Notes under the pieces: model-generated | What the model was told of the DNA's origin: nothing | The model's database searches: none | The model's input: the letters and a program-made list of their open reading frames with translations, nothing else | Part shown: piece after piece, positions 1-11,431 of the stretch | Layout: every line of letters starts with the position of its first letter | Numbering within the stretch: the stretch's first letter is position 1 | Assembly (NCBI GenBank): GCA_004194705.1 | Contig: SADC01000063.1 | Location: 1-64,000 of the forward strand | Length of the DNA: 64,000 nt | Source: Ditylenchus dipsaci | Lineage: Eukaryota; Nematoda; Chromadorea; Rhabditida; Anguinidae | Direction of reading: 5' to 3' | Program-made: the position numbers and the translations under genes

Positions 1-928
1 TTACAAATCTGAAGAGTACGAGGCGAAAAATCACACAATAAGACGAAAAAAGCTTACCAATTTGTTTGCGATACAAGGATCAATAACATGTAGATCATGC
101 TTTGGTCCAAGTAAGGTTCGGTCCTATTATCTCAGTGATGCTAATCTCCGATTTTTTTTCTGAGAAACAGTTTATAAGGCGAGTTTGTGATTTTTTCAGT
201 AACAGTGCAAAATCTTCCTGTGTTAGATTGGGGTTGGCTGTGTGAAATCGAGATTTTCACATTTAAGCTGAAATTTGAGATTTTATAGTATTACACTGTG
301 CATTGTTTTTGTGACGCAATCTGATATACAACCTACCAACCACTCTGCCCCATTCCACTTAACTTATACTATTATTGAAACAGGACGACAGGCCTCATCG
401 TGTTCAGGAAATTTTGTTTAAAATTTTAATTTTGTTTAAACGACAGTTGCTCAACGACTATTGCGCAAAAGACGCTTGCTTAAAACTAAATTGCTCAAAT
501 GACAGTGCCCATCGATTTACAGCACTGCATCTGACACATAAATTAGGCGGGACTTTTTAATGTCAATTAGAGAACTGATCAATAAATTGGTTGATGAAAA
601 GACATTGATCAAATAAGGATTTAGTCGAAAAAATGGACACATTGGTACCTGCTCGAACATATTACTGATTACCACCTAAAAATTTACTAGGTACACCTGA
701 CTAGGTGGATGTCCACCTGAATAACCTGAAAATGAAATTTTTTCAATTTTCAAAGCAAACTGTGGCTATTACTGTAGAATCGTATGGGATTTAGTTTGAT
801 GAGACCAAATGAAAAATGTGATTTGATTCAAAGCGACATTTTTCTTATTCATTCACTGCGCAACGCTCTCCTCATTTATTACTTCGTTCTTGTTATTCGT
901 TTTCTAATTTTCACTACTCAAGCTTTAG
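1..928. other. AT-rich stretch without recognised gene
   Basis: Only short open frames are present, and none has a composition, splice context or motif that suggests a protein. The region is AT-rich with T runs. Nothing here repeats elsewhere in the window strongly enough for me to name it. Confidence 0.5.
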
Positions 929-1149
929 GAAGTGGCTCAAATCCAGGAAACAAGATGTTCGTGCTGCTTTGTTCACCTCCGTCAAAGAAGTCGTCATCGG
1001 AGAATCGCAAATCTTTTAAGAGTCAGGCTACAACACTGTCAAATTAGCCGAGAGTCGCTTCACTAATTGGGAAAACAAAAATTGCCTGGCTCTGAAAAGA
1101 GGACATCACGGGAGAGAGCATCACTTGGAATCTGCCAATGCTATTTTCC
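929..1149 (+). pseudogene. Coding-like exon with one in-frame stop, unidentified
   Basis: Read from codon AAG at 930, this stretch gives about 73 codons rich in Lys, Arg, Glu and His, including the segment LALKRGHHGREHHLESANA. It follows a CTTTAG acceptor and ends at a GTGAGT donor (1150), so it looks like an internal exon. A single TAA at 1017-1019 interrupts the frame, and the frame is the same on both sides, so this is a nonsense change and not an indel. I do not recognise the family; a decayed transposase is one possibility. No partner exon was found nearby. Confidence 0.35.
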
Positions 1150-1587
1150 GTGAGTCCGTCGACTAATGTATTTAGTTCTCTTTAAATGATCTAAGTTAAG
1201 CTCACGGAACTTCATTCATCCTCTTTTTCGGTTTCATTTATCGCATTATTTATTGTTTTTGTTTTGTTTTTTTTTTTTGTTTATCGTGGCTCTCTAATTT
1301 TTATTTCATGGAACTGGCGTGATTTGGTGAACAAGGATGGACGGTTGCAGTCTTAGATCATAAGGTCAGCTTCAAGGCAAGCAACATATGGAAATCAAAC
1401 ACGTAGTGAGTTAGCCCTGTGCAGCGAACCGTGTTAATCTCTTGTAGGAGAGCTAGACCTAAGACTACGGCAGAATGAGAGGACTCGGTACCGGCTCACA
1501 ACCGTTATTTCAATATCCATGATTAAACAAATAAAATAATTTCAAACGGTGCGCGAAGCCCTTGACAAAAATTTTCAAATTTTTCAG

Positions 1588-2065
1588 GTTTTTTGGGCCA
1601 CCCTGTATTCACCTGGTCGAGTGGTATTCACCCCAATTTCGGGGTTAAGGTGTGTAAAATTCGCACTTTTTGCCTTATCGAACCTGATTCCTCACACGGT
1701 CTTACATATGACTGCATGTTTTTTGTTTTGATTAAAAAAAATTCAGGAAATCAAGCTGGACATCCGCCTGGTCAGGTGAACGCACCCAAGGATTTGGGGT
1801 TCGGGTGCGTAAAAATAGACTTTTGATCTTATCAAACCTAATTGCCCAGCACAATTTTACGTATCATAAGCAAATTGATTTTAATTTAAAAAATCATTTT
1901 CAGGTCATCCAGCTGTATATCACCCTATCCAGGGTACTCACTTCGGGTTTTGGAATTGAAGTGTCGAAAATCACAACATTAGTCCTGTCAAACCCAATTT
2001 CCCATACGATTTACGTTAGATTAAAAGATTTCTTTTGTTTTGACTAAAATTTTACTTTTTAGGCT
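1588..2065 (+). repeat. Four tandem exon-like units of about 160 bp
   Basis: Acceptor-like CAG/TAG sites at 1585-1587, 1744-1746, 1911-1913 and 2061-2062 each open a related unit of 150-167 bp. Units 1-3 encode short related Gly/His/Pro segments (GHPVFTWSSGIHPNFG, GHPPGQVNAPKDLGFG, GHPAVYHPIQGTHFGF), followed by GTG-type donor-like sites and a shared AT-rich tail resembling an intron. This looks like tandem exon-intron duplication, or a tandem repeat that happens to hold splice-like signals. The frame is not preserved in all units, and no flanking gene was identified. Confidence 0.45.
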
Positions 2066-2079
2066 TATGATGATTTGAT

Positions 2080-2655
2080 TTCTTTATTTTTTGAAAAAGG
2101 CGTTATTTTTAAGTTTTGATAAATAAAAAGTTGAGTTTTCGATCCGCTTTAAAGTACCCTTTTTACTACTTTAAAAAATTCAAGGCTGTTTCGGGGTATG
2201 AAGAGACCAAAATGGACCAATTATATAAAAAGGTGTTGAGCATAGTTTTGTTGACTGGGGCCTAGCGCATAAAGAATCTCTGGTATGCATACATTTTTAT
2301 GCATCCCAAGTCACTTTCGAGTGATTTGCGTCCTCTTTCCTTGCGCCCCCTTTGGGGGGCGCAAGGGGCTTGGTAGGCTGTAGATGCGCGCACTCACTTT
2401 ATCTTGAGCATGGTATCGGGCAAGATTTTCGGTCAAAAATGCCATTAAGAGGCTCTTTTTGTCCATCTGCTAAACACGTAACATGGTGAAACAGGTAAAA
2501 AGTCGAAACTCAAAAGTGCCAAAACTTAATTTTTTACAGACAAAAACTTTAATAATAAGCTTTTCGAACTCCTGAGGTGATTTTAGGTCGATATAGGGTG
2601 TTGGGAACACTTTAAAAAGATTTAATTGGGGGAGGGGGTTAAACGGGTAGGGTCG
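2080..2655. mobile_element. Palindromic non-autonomous element with central hairpin module A
   Basis: Inverted arms (about 2090-2220 and 2440-2650) flank a central hairpin holding the TATGCAT/ATGCATCC, CACTTTCGAGTGATT and GGGGGCGCAAGGGGCTTGG signatures of module A. Module A recurs near 10.3, 13.5, 14.6, 15.6, 24.7, 45.0, 57.3 and 59.7 kb. The right arm, with GATATAGGGTG and a run of G, matches the right arm of the 44.2-45.3 kb element, so the two belong to the same outer family. No coding capacity. Confidence 0.6.
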
Positions 2656-2699
2656 GTTATACGATAAGTTGAACACTAGGTAGTAGAATAGGATTCGGT

Positions 2700-3012
2700 C
2701 AGTTTTTTTTCGAACTGGTTTTTTCTTTTCGGCCATTTTAATCAACGATTTCGCAGAAATTTTCACATTCTGCGAGTCCCTATTACTGAAAACTCTTCCT
2801 CTTCAAAATGAGATAAAAAACGTTTCGAATAGCTGACAATAGTTGGAAATAGGAAATAGTTGGAAAAAACCCATCGGTTTTTTCAGACCGGTTTTTTCCA
2901 ACTATTGTCAGCTTTTCGAAACGTTTTAAGTATTAAGAGCTCGCAGAATGTGAAATTTCCGCAAAATCGTTGATAAGAATAGCCGAGAAGAAATAAGCCG
3001 GTTTGAAAAAAA
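2700..3012. repeat. Palindromic MITE-like element
   Basis: Left arm 2706-2780 and right arm about 2935-3012 are reverse complements with mismatches; both contain CGCAGAATGTGAAA and AATCGTTGAT in opposite orientation. An inner inverted pair (GCTGACAATAGTTGGAAA and its complement) lies at 2831-2930. No open frame of interest. Target duplication not determined. Confidence 0.6.
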
Positions 3013-3777
3013 AACGGAAAATACTTATCCTTCTACTAGTTTTGAAAAGGGTTGATACACTAATAAGCTTGTGTGTGTGTGTTAGCGCACAAGCAGAGAA
3101 AAATAAAAAAGTCTTGAAAATCGATGCTCAGATGTCGATTCGAAATCGATCCTTCTGTTTTTCTCTAAGCATAGACCTATTGGCACTATATCCGATGAGA
3201 TCTATCTTGTGAAAATTTTGTCTAACCTACTGCATTATAGATCAGTGTTTTCTGTGGACCTTTGCAGTGATATCTCCACTTGAGCGCTGATATAGATTTT
3301 CTGATGCTAAATAAATACGTGTAGCAGCAGTTTGAATTGCTTGGTGAAACACCAGTGAATCTAAAAAAATCTGGTTTTGTTAGAATAAATTGACTTTTCA
3401 GTTTAGTTGATATATTCGTGAAAAGCCATAGCTCATTCATATTTTTAGTCTAAATTTGCTTTATTCTGAATTTTTTTGCTGATCAAGTAATGCAATCTAG
3501 AGTTTTAAAAGCCATTATTCTATTCACATGTACACAGGCATGGTGTGCACTGCATGGATCCAAGAAGACTCGACAGAACTAGAAGCGAACTAAGTCCTGC
3601 TGATTTACAGCAATTCACTCTTCGGCAGCCTCCGGCAAGAGTATTGAAAAGAACTAATAGCTTGCTTAATCCGCCGAATTACTGCTTGTGACTCCTCCAC
3701 ATTATGCAAGAAAAAATATTCCAGGTTGCTAGTTTCAAATAATGACATATAGTCGACGCCAAGCTTGCACATTTCGA
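3013..3777. other. Non-coding stretch
   Basis: No coding signal or repeat relation was found. A short GT run lies near 3070-3082, and small open frames on both strands are composition artefacts. Confidence 0.4.
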
Positions 3778-4262
3778 AAGCCTGGCGCCAGCGCCAGGCT
3801 TTTCGAAATTTTGGCACCGGCGCAACATGCGGCGCCGGGGATTTTTAAATTTTAGCGCGACGCCGGGGCGCCAGGCTTAAATTGAAAGCGCCAGCGCCGG
3901 CGCTAGGGCTTTTTTGAAATTTCGGCACCGGAGCCAGGCTATAGTAAGGGCACCGGCTCCGAGGCCGGTATTTTCGTCTGTAAATTGAGTTTATAATCAA
4001 AAAATGTATTATCTGATCTAGATATACTTAACTGAGAAAAAAAATTCAAGAAAATTTCAAGAATATCGGGAAAATTTAAAAAAATGAAGCATTTATCAAA
4101 AATTTTGAAAAAACAGCGCTGGTATAAGCAACTTGACAAAGTCGGAGCTTTCCGAAAATCTCAGGCGCGGCGCCGGCGCCAGCTGTAAAAAAATTCGAGG
4201 TCTCCGGAGCTGGTCGCCGGGCTTGTGAAAAATCGGCCGACTCTGGCGCCGCCTCCGGGTGC
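3778..4262. repeat. GC-rich GCGCCGGCGCC cluster
   Basis: Blocks of GGCGCCAGCGCC-type sequence (3782-3960 and 4165-4262) stand out sharply from the AT-rich surroundings and flank an AT-rich middle. The layout resembles the hAT-type GC elements at 44229-44729 and 54336-55226, but clear termini and a target duplication were not found, so this may be a damaged copy. A fragment of module A (AGATGCGCGCACTCACATACC) follows at about 4283-4310. Open frames read through the cluster are simple-sequence artefacts. Confidence 0.6.
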
Positions 4263-4596
4263 GCAGTGGGCTTAATTGCTTAGAGATGCGCGCACTCACA
4301 TACCTTAGACATGCAAGTAACGCCAAAAAATTTTCTTTTTCCGTGGCAAATATAGTGTAACGTGGCATATATTAGCTTTTTCTACACCAAATTAAATTAT
4401 GGCACTCTTTCGACGGTAAAATCCAAGTATTTAGAAATAACTGTGAACTTATCTTACTTTGAATTTCCAATGTCACGATATCCCAAGACTTGGACACCTG
4501 CTAGTGTAAAATTACGAGGAGGATTTAGCGTTTCGACCTGAAAGCAGAAATCAACAAATTATTAGAAAAAGAATCAAAAGTTTCTAATATTTCAAG

Positions 4597-4811
4597 TCAT
4601 GGCCCACCTGGTCTAGGAGGTGAAATTTTGAGGATACGCAGGTGCTACAAAATAGACACGTGTTGTAGTTGATTTTGAAACAACAGAAGAAGTGAAAGAA
4701 CAGAAACCCAATGTTTTTAGCCGTTTTTTCTCATTTTCTCGTCCAAACCAACCGGAATCATCTGGATCTGGTGCTAGCCAGCATTATCAGCGCTCTCACA
4801 CTTTTGATTAA
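4597..4811 (+). CDS. Candidate C-terminal exon(s), Ser-rich, unidentified
   Basis: From GAT at 4671 to TAA at 4809-4811 the plus strand encodes 46 residues of normal protein composition, including ETTEEVKEQKPNVFSRFF followed by a Ser/Gly/Gln tail. It follows a GTTGTAG acceptor-like site. Just upstream, 4597-4641 encodes HGPPGLGGEILRIR between a TTCAAG acceptor-like site and an AG|GTGC donor, but the 27-nt gap is too short for a normal intron and the phases do not match, so the two may not be joined as seen. Family unknown; the role as a gene end is inferred only from the stop codon. Confidence 0.35.
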
Positions 4812-4957
4812 AAGCTTATAGAGTTTTTTCGCAGTTGTACTGTTACATTGTCTTACTAACAGACTTTTGAGAAATAACTTGTTGACTTATCATCAGTTAG
4901 TTTCGCAAATCACCGTGCACTGTATTAAGTCTAATAGATACTTGGTTTTCTCTCTCA

Positions 4958-5511
4958 CAAGGAACCTCGCAAACTTGTTTTTCACTCGCAAATAAAAGTT
5001 TGGTCTTATTGGACAGCCAGTATGAGACTGTAAATCAAATCTGTTGAGATCTCGGGCCCATATGCCGAAAAGTTGGGATGGGAAGGCCAGTAACGTATCG
5101 ATGGGCTTTATATACGCATCGCCTAGGTCATAGGTTCGAATATCATTGGGTGCACACTAATTTTTTTACTCCAATTTTCAAATTTTACCCTTCGCTAATA
5201 TACTTTTGGATAGTTTAGAGCCTGAATATCAGTCAGAAACCAAACTTGCGAAAAAGTGGCTAACAATGGGAGTGCACCCAGTGGTATTCGAACCTGAAAC
5301 ATAGGCAATGCGTGTTAAAGCCCCTCATTTAAATTCAAAAAATGCCTTGGTCTCCCTGTTGTTTTTCAATACTTTACGAGCCGTCTTATCCCAAATTTTT
5401 GGCCTATGAGCCCGAGATCTCGACAGATTTGATTTAAAGTCGCATACTGGCTATCAATGAGACCAGATTCTAATTTGCGAGTGAAAAACAAGTTCGTGAG
5501 GTTCCCTTGTC
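4958..5511. mobile_element. MITE with long inverted arms and a Pol III box-B-like site
   Basis: Left arm 4958-5160 and right arm about 5260-5511 are reverse complements, sharing TTTTTCACTCGCAAAT, GAGATCTCGGGC and TTGGGTGCAC. Each arm carries a GGTTCGAAT-like stretch (5138-5150 and its complement near 5288-5300), resembling the T-arm/box B of tRNA genes, but no box A or cloverleaf could be folded by eye. A GCCTTGGTCTCCCTGTTG segment sits in the right arm only (5343-5361). No transposase. Confidence 0.6.
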
Positions 5512-6218
5512 AGTGTATCCAAAATAAGACTGCCTTTTTTTAAATCATTTGGCCGGTAGAATAACAAGTTGAAATTCACCTCCGATATAAACAGCATTTC
5601 AGCACTCGAGAAGCCGGTCCCTAGCGAGGAGATCACCTCAGATATAATGGCTGTAACCATAGTCGGGGACAACTTTTTCTTAAATTCAAAAAATGTCAAT
5701 ATTTTTCTTAATATTTTTTATTTCGATATTTATGACCCTAGGGCAAATATTTGTGCTCTACACGAAAATATAGGCAGTTTTCCCATTCGACGCAGAAAAA
5801 TCGGTGAGTGAAAAAAAGTTGAGGGTCAACTGGGGTCAACTTAGGGTCAACTTTTGCTAAAATTTTGTAGAGACATGATTTTGAATTTCTGTCAAAACTA
5901 TTTTGAAAAGATTAAAAAGTTGAGTGGGAGCCACGTATATCAGATTCGCTACTTTCCCTTTAAAAAATTGATATTTTAACAATTTTGACAAAAGTTGCCC
6001 CCAAAAAAGTCGAGGGTCAACTCGACTATGTTTACAGCCAATGGCACTGAGACCTTTTGGAAAACTGATTTCTAATTTAAGCAAAAAGTTTGCCGAGTAA
6101 ATTGCAATTTCACATATTTTCGATAAATGAAAAAAAGGGTTCATTTTTTCTCTGGTTGAGCTATTTTCACTCTGCTCTAGAAGAGTATCCAGAAAAAATT
6201 TTCAGGGGGGGGGGCAGA
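5512..6218. other. Non-coding stretch with GGGTCAACT repeats
   Basis: Short direct repeats of GGGTCAACT occur at 5822-5852 and once more near 6013. No credible coding frame is visible on either strand. An A/T-rich segment leads into a G run at 6206-6214. Confidence 0.35.
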
Positions 6219-6350
6219 CATGTGCACGGGCCGGAAATTTCACGGCCCGGCCCGGCCGCCAAATGTTTTTGTGAGCCCGGCCCGGCCCGCGTGAAATTTT
6301 AAAAGTGAAGCCCGGCCGGCCCGGCCGGGCTGGCCGCAAAGCCCGGTTCT
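6219..6350. repeat. GGCCCGGCCC simple-sequence tract
   Basis: The tract begins with ATGTGCACGGGCCGG and consists of GGCCCGG units broken by two short AT segments. It differs from the GCGCCGGC clusters in its unit but shares the TGCACGGG entry. No target duplication was identified. Confidence 0.6.
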
Positions 6351-6419
6351 TTATATATGTGGGGGACAGAAACAAAAGTCATATGAAATAATGGGGGGCC
6401 ATTTCCATTAATTTTTTAT

Positions 6420-7190
6420 TCCAGCTTGGGGGCCATTTCCTTGATCAGTGAGTCTGCCTTGCCGCCACACTTCGAGAAATAGTAGTCTTGTCGACGAGAA
6501 GAGCATCGATGTCTACCACTCCACTCCGCTTGACTCTGAAGATTTTATTGATTAATAATTGGATGTATGCAAGTCAGAAAGTTCACCTACCCTATTTCCA
6601 TTGCGCTTTTCAAAGCTCTTTTAAACCCCTCTTTTTCGACGATGGAGAATGGCACATTGTCAAGAGCACAGTTCCACAGTTGCTTCTTCCATCTTCTGGA
6701 TTCCTGCCGAAGTGGGCCGGTTGGGAGCATAGAAGGAGAGCAGGTTCTTCAGGTTAGTCGCCTCAGGTGCTTGATTGTGAGTAGATCGATGCCGACTAAA
6801 GATATTTAACATAAATCATTCAATATAAAAAATACGAACTTACGAAATATGACCGCCGTGAGTGTTAGCCAGAAACATCCTGCGTTGCTTGCACGCCAGA
6901 AATTTTGTAAGTTCAGCCTTTTCGAATTCCCTTCTTAGTCATACTTCAACAGCTGAAAGAGCTCATATGTCCTTGGGCTTGAAGAAGATCCTCGCCGGCT
7001 TCGATTGTAGAATCTCAATTAGATCGTCCTTTGTCAAGTCGGCAGCCGCTTGTTTCGTAGATGGCGTTCCTGAAAGTTGTACTAAACGAAGGCAACGAAG
7101 GCTCTCCAGAATCTTCCTTGTCGTTGCTAATCAAGGTCTTCCGTAGTGTTCATCGTCTATTCTTGCTTCGTGAAGAAGATTGGCGATGAG
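6420..7190 (-). pseudogene. Decayed hAT-type (BED/ZBED-like) transposase
   Basis: Minus-strand pieces in shifting frames read as a hAT transposase. In protein order they are: KQAAADLTKDDLIEILQSK (within 6964-7076), NLKNLLSFYAPNRPTSAG (6664-6753), ALDNVPFSIVEKEGFKRAL (6587-6665) and VVDIDALLVDKTTISRSV (6455-6540). The N-P-F-S-x-V-E-x-x-G-F signature is typical of the hAT core preceding the first catalytic region. Two intron-like gaps with TTTAG and CTTCAG acceptors are visible. Stops and frame changes between pieces, and the absence of the catalytic C-terminal half, make this a relic. No inverted termini were found. It could have mobilised hAT-type MITEs such as the one at 40406. Confidence 0.6.
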
Positions 7191-7560
7191 TGAGAAAAAG
7201 TTGGAACGGATTTGAAAATTGTTGACCGATTATCTCTAAAACCTAAAAAAGGGGGTGCCTTTGAATATGAAACGCAATGTAGATAATTATACCCTGCCTA
7301 AGTTTGCGAACTCAAAATTCCCGATGTTCATTTGGCCAAAGGTACAGTTTGGTCATTTTTGATTTACTTATTAATTTATTAATTGCTTCTTAATTTCCGA
7401 GCACTAAAAAAATCTTTAGGTCTCAAAAAAGTAGCAATGTTTTTAAAAAGTACATTTCGATATCATGGTTTTATTATAAAAATCACAAAAACAACAGGGG
7501 GGAACCAAGGCAAAAAAACCCCCAATATTGCTTCTTGAACCGTGATACCTTATTTTACAG

Positions 7561-7825
7561 CCTTCGTTGAATGCAGGCCCCAGGAGTGTGGATGTTGGCC
7601 TAAGAGTTGGGGTTGCTCTAAGGAGTGCTGCATAAAATAATGCAAGAATAGCCGTGAATGTAGTCATGGGTACAACTGCTACCGTTCCACCATTTGTGGT
7701 AAGATATTTATTTATTGGTTTGAGAATTTTTTAATAACTGTAATAATTAAAATTTAGTCCCAAATGGAGTTGATACAATTGTATCACGAGACAATACAAG
7801 AAAAACAAAGGCACCTGGAAAATGA
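7561..7825 (+). CDS. C-terminal end of a Cys-rich protein, two exons
   Basis: Exon 7561-7698 follows a TTTTACAG acceptor and ends at G|GTAAG; exon 7758-7825 follows AATTTAG and ends in TGA. The phases join correctly (GTC across the junction). The first exon encodes about 45 residues with 11 cysteines, including ECRPQECGCWPKSWGCSKEC and ECSHGYNCYRSTIC; the second encodes a short basic tail. The spacing of cysteines suggests zinc binding, in the general style of CXC or pre-SET clusters, but I cannot name a family. An in-frame TAA inside the cluster (CIK, stop, CKN) suggests a pseudogene or an AAA-to-TAA change. Upstream exons were not identified. Confidence 0.45.
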
Positions 7826-9828
7826 ATAATTGAAACAGAAAAATGAGACTTTCTAAATTGTTGGTTTTTACTGTAAATGAATTTATTTTAAAGATTTTTT
7901 CATTTGCAATGTTAAAAATACTGTCAAATTCAAATTGGCTAATTCCTGACAACGAATCCGTGCTTAGTTGTAAAACCGTGAAAACGGCCAAATAACGCTC
8001 ATTCCAAGAATGTTAAGAGCCAAATAATCCCTCGAAAAAGTATATTTATCCCTTGATTTTTTTTCACCCTTATGCATTGCAAATAATCTATGGTTGCGAA
8101 GCGTCCAAATAATCTTGGTATTCTCGGCGCGAAAAAGTGTGAAATAGGTGGGAAATGAAAAGGTTGGCTTAGCGAAAAAATACTCTTGGGAGGGGGGGAA
8201 GTTGGTGTGGCGGTGTTGTTTGGGTAGTACTGTCTTGTAAAAATGCTTTTAAAACATATAAGTCACAGTAAAATTTCAAATTACGCTCAGGACAATAAAA
8301 ACAGGGTTCACAGATGTCCTGATTTATCAGGAATTTCCTGATTTTTCGATTCAAATCCTGATTTTTGATCGCCAAAAATCAGGGATTACATGATGTTTGG
8401 AGATTTTTTGTTCAAAATCCTGATTTTTCGTTTTTTTTTCATCTAAGACCCCTGAATAAACATTCAATAGTGAATTTCGAGTTCTTTCGAAAGCAAAATG
8501 TTTATTGTTCGAACGAAATTTACAATTCAACAGTGGCATTAATGTTTCGAAGGAACTTTCAGAAGTAGATGGACTACGCAGAGCACGAAGCCGGTGTTTG
8601 AACGGAAATTTGCTGAAGGGTAACGAGATTTAAAGAAGTTCTTATAAGAAGTGAGAAGTTCTTAGCTATGGCTTTAGCGAAAAATCATGCCTGTTTAGGG
8701 TGGGATTCGAACTTGTGATTACTTTACTTTACCTAAGCAAAACAAACCTATTTTGTCTAATTTTCTAAAAATTCCAAGTCTATAAGCTATTAAAGTACCT
8801 TTCAGACAAGCGAAAAATAGATTGTTGGATTATCCGTGTGTTTATCCGCTTATTATCACCGCGTTACAACAACAAGGACGCCTACTACGGCCAGTCTTCT
8901 TCTTTTTCTCTTCTGATATGCCTGCTTCCACGGCTTCTATCCTCTATTTTTTTATTCAATTCCACATGCATTAAGCAAAAGCAGTGGCAGTGGTCTTCAG
9001 CTACCACTACCCTGAAAACAAAGGAATTAATTAAGACCACAGTGGAAAAATAATTTATTTTTTGCTTAATCCAGTTTATTTAACCTTTATGTTGTTTTTT
9101 GCTTGTTTCTCAGTCTGACTCAGGCCTCTGCACGGGCACATTTTTTTGGTTTTTTGAAAAGAATTTTTCACCATGTGATAGCTAAGATGTCAGGCTACAA
9201 AACCGTATTTACCGGGCGTCGTTTGAAAAATTATTGGCCTACGAACCGGTTTTTAGTCAAAAAACATCTTTTTTTTAACGCTGTTTTTTTACCAAAAAGC
9301 CTTCAAGCCAACCATTTTCATACTTCCGGGCCGCAAAAAACTAGGGTTAGGTTGCCGACCGGTCACTTAAACCACCCTCCTCCCTTCATGATTTTTTCAA
9401 CCTATTTAGCCCTTGTAGCACTCTACTTCCCCGGTCAGGGTTTCTGGCCCTTTAAGCCTTTCTGTTCTGGCAGAAAATTCTGTGCCAGAAAATCCTGTGT
9501 GCATCCATGACTATCCCGGTACTTTCGTTACGTTCTTGGGTTGGGCCACCCCTCTAAATTTTTTAAAAAGTGACCCAAATACACGTTATAAACATTTGTT
9601 AAAGATCAATACGATGCAAGAAACACTGCTAAACAGTTGCTGATTCAAAAATTTCAACCTTTCTTGGAAAAAAATTGCCTGCAATTTTTTAAAAATAGAT
9701 GGTCACCTCAAGGTATATATAGGTCATTTTCGGGTCAGTTTCCATATTTGGCTTGAGTATAGGCGTTGAGCAAGTCTAGGCCAGCTTATGTTAAAACGGA
9801 CTCGAACATGTTTCCTTACTTGGTTGCA
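7826..9828. other. Non-coding stretch with small repeats
   Basis: The CCTGATTTTT motif recurs at 8317-8435, partly inverted. A bad inverted pair around AAACATT/AATGTTT lies at 8458-8551. An open frame at 9103-9510 is long for this composition but has repeated low-complexity blocks and no recognisable motif. Otherwise nothing was identified. Confidence 0.35.
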
Positions 9829-10700
9829 GTTCAGAATCCCCCCCCCCACGGGGACTGATCAGGTGGAAGAGATAACTTCATATTCGTGTTTCTCAACCCC
9901 GATTTCATGAGAAAGCCGGCTGTTTTTTTGGTTCTGAGAAAAAAATTTTTCCAACCACAGGGGGGTGGGTATCATGGTTTTTTAGTCAAAATTTGAAAAA
10001 TTTAAATTGGCGCCTTTTGAATTTTAAAGGGATTAAGGGCTGTATTCGGAGAGGAAGGGAATAAAAGGGGGCCACTGTTATGGCAGAACGTTAAAAATTC
10101 AAAATTTTTGTATTCTTCGCCTGCCTCACCATGTTTTTCAACTGGGCCGTGGCAAAAAAAGACTCTATATGCATTTTTTGGTCAAGAGTACTTCTCGGAA
10201 TCATGTCTAAGGTAAGTGAGTGCGCGCATCTCTAACTCTCAAGCCCCCTGCGCACCCTTCGGAGGCGCATGGGGCTTGGGGGCTTGGAGTTGAGATGCGC
10301 ACACCCACATACCTCAGACACAAATCACTCGAAAGTGACTCTGGATGCATGAAAAAGCATGCATACCAGAGTTTATTTATGCGGTAGGCCCAGTATTCAA
10401 AACTATGTTCAACATCTTCTTGTTAGTGGGCCCTGTGTGATCAGTGGCCCCCTTTTATTCCCTTCCCCTCCAATACAGCCCTTATTCCCTTTTAAATTCA
10501 AAAGGCACCAATTTAAATTTTTCAAATTTTGACTAAAAAACCATGATACCCACCCCCTGTGGTTCGAAAATTTTTTTTTCTCAGAACCAAAAAAACAGCC
10601 GGCTTTCTCATGAAATCGGGGTTGAGAAACACGAATATGAAGTTATCTCCTCCACCTGATCAGTCCCCGTGGGGGGGGGGGGTGGGGGTGGATTCTGAAC
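9829..10700. mobile_element. Large palindromic element, copy 1 (872 bp)
   Basis: The ends are inverted copies of GTTCAGAATCC (9829-9839 and 10690-10700), followed by G/C runs and about 240-bp arms with few mismatches (shared CTGATCAGGTGGA, CATATTCGTGTTTCTCAA, ACCATGATACCCACCCCC). Module A forms the centre (about 10175-10425) with a terminal CCCCNTGCGC loop stem. There is no open frame for a transposase, so this is a foldback/MITE-type element. Its near twin at 14190-15045 carries the centre in the opposite orientation. Target duplication is not clear because similarity weakens outside the ends. Confidence 0.75.
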
Positions 10701-11431
10701 TCAAGCCCCTTACTTTCAATCAATCCTCCAAAGCTCATTCAAAGTAATAAAAATATCTTTGAGTCTGTACTAACGTGCGCTGGCCTACTTTTGCCTAATC
10801 CTAAAAACATAACTTTTAGTTAAAACACCCTAAAAAGACCATCTGTCATCGAAAACTTGAAGGCAAAATTTTTTAAAAAGTAAATTTTTTGAAATCTGAA
10901 ACTGTTTAGAAATCTTACTTGTATTATATTGATCATAAAACGTAATATATAACGTATATTCGAAAAATTCAGATGGGGGATCCCACCGAAGAAGTTCCAC
11001 TATCCCAATTCAGTCAAAACTCCACTTCTTTTGCTGAGAAATTTTTATTTTTTAGTCACCGAACATTGGTGACTTATAACGGTCTTGGTGACTTATTATT
11101 ACCCAACCCTAGTAAATACCACTTTGTGGCTTGAAATCTCAGCTATCAGATGGTAAGAACTTTTTTCCAAAAGTCAAAAAAGTGAAAAAAATAAGGACCC
11201 TCTTCGGCCCGTGTATAGGCCTGGTCTGAATCGCCTGAACAGACTCATAGCTTTTCGGTTTGAAATTCTATCTCTATTTGCTGTCATTCTTTCGCTCTGA
11301 CCTTAGATATTTTTTTCTTTTCTTCTCACTTTAAGCCTTTCGGTTAAGAAGAGGAGATAAATACACCTGACATGTTTTGCAGATTTTTGAAAATTCGTAA
11401 CAAATGTGATTGCGGACAAAACTTCGATCTA
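10701..11431. other. Non-coding stretch
   Basis: AT-rich, without coding signal. The CTTTCGGTTTGAAATTCT block near 11250-11270 has a diverged relative near 18640-18660, so some of this is old repeat. Confidence 0.35.

Noticed and set aside
3778..4368. GC-rich island as bacterial contamination, horizontal transfer or CpG-island promoter
   Set aside because: The GC content is due to simple GCGCCGGC units; similar clusters at 44.2 and 54.3 kb are bounded by transposon ends and target duplications.
8690..8760. Possible tRNA gene around GGGATTCGAACTTGTG
   Set aside because: Only a T-arm-like stretch; no acceptor stem pairing, D arm or anticodon arm could be built.
9103..9510. 135-codon open frame
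   Set aside because: Contains repeated low-complexity blocks (CAGAAAATTC/CCAGAAAATCC) and no motif, splice site or homologue that I recognise.
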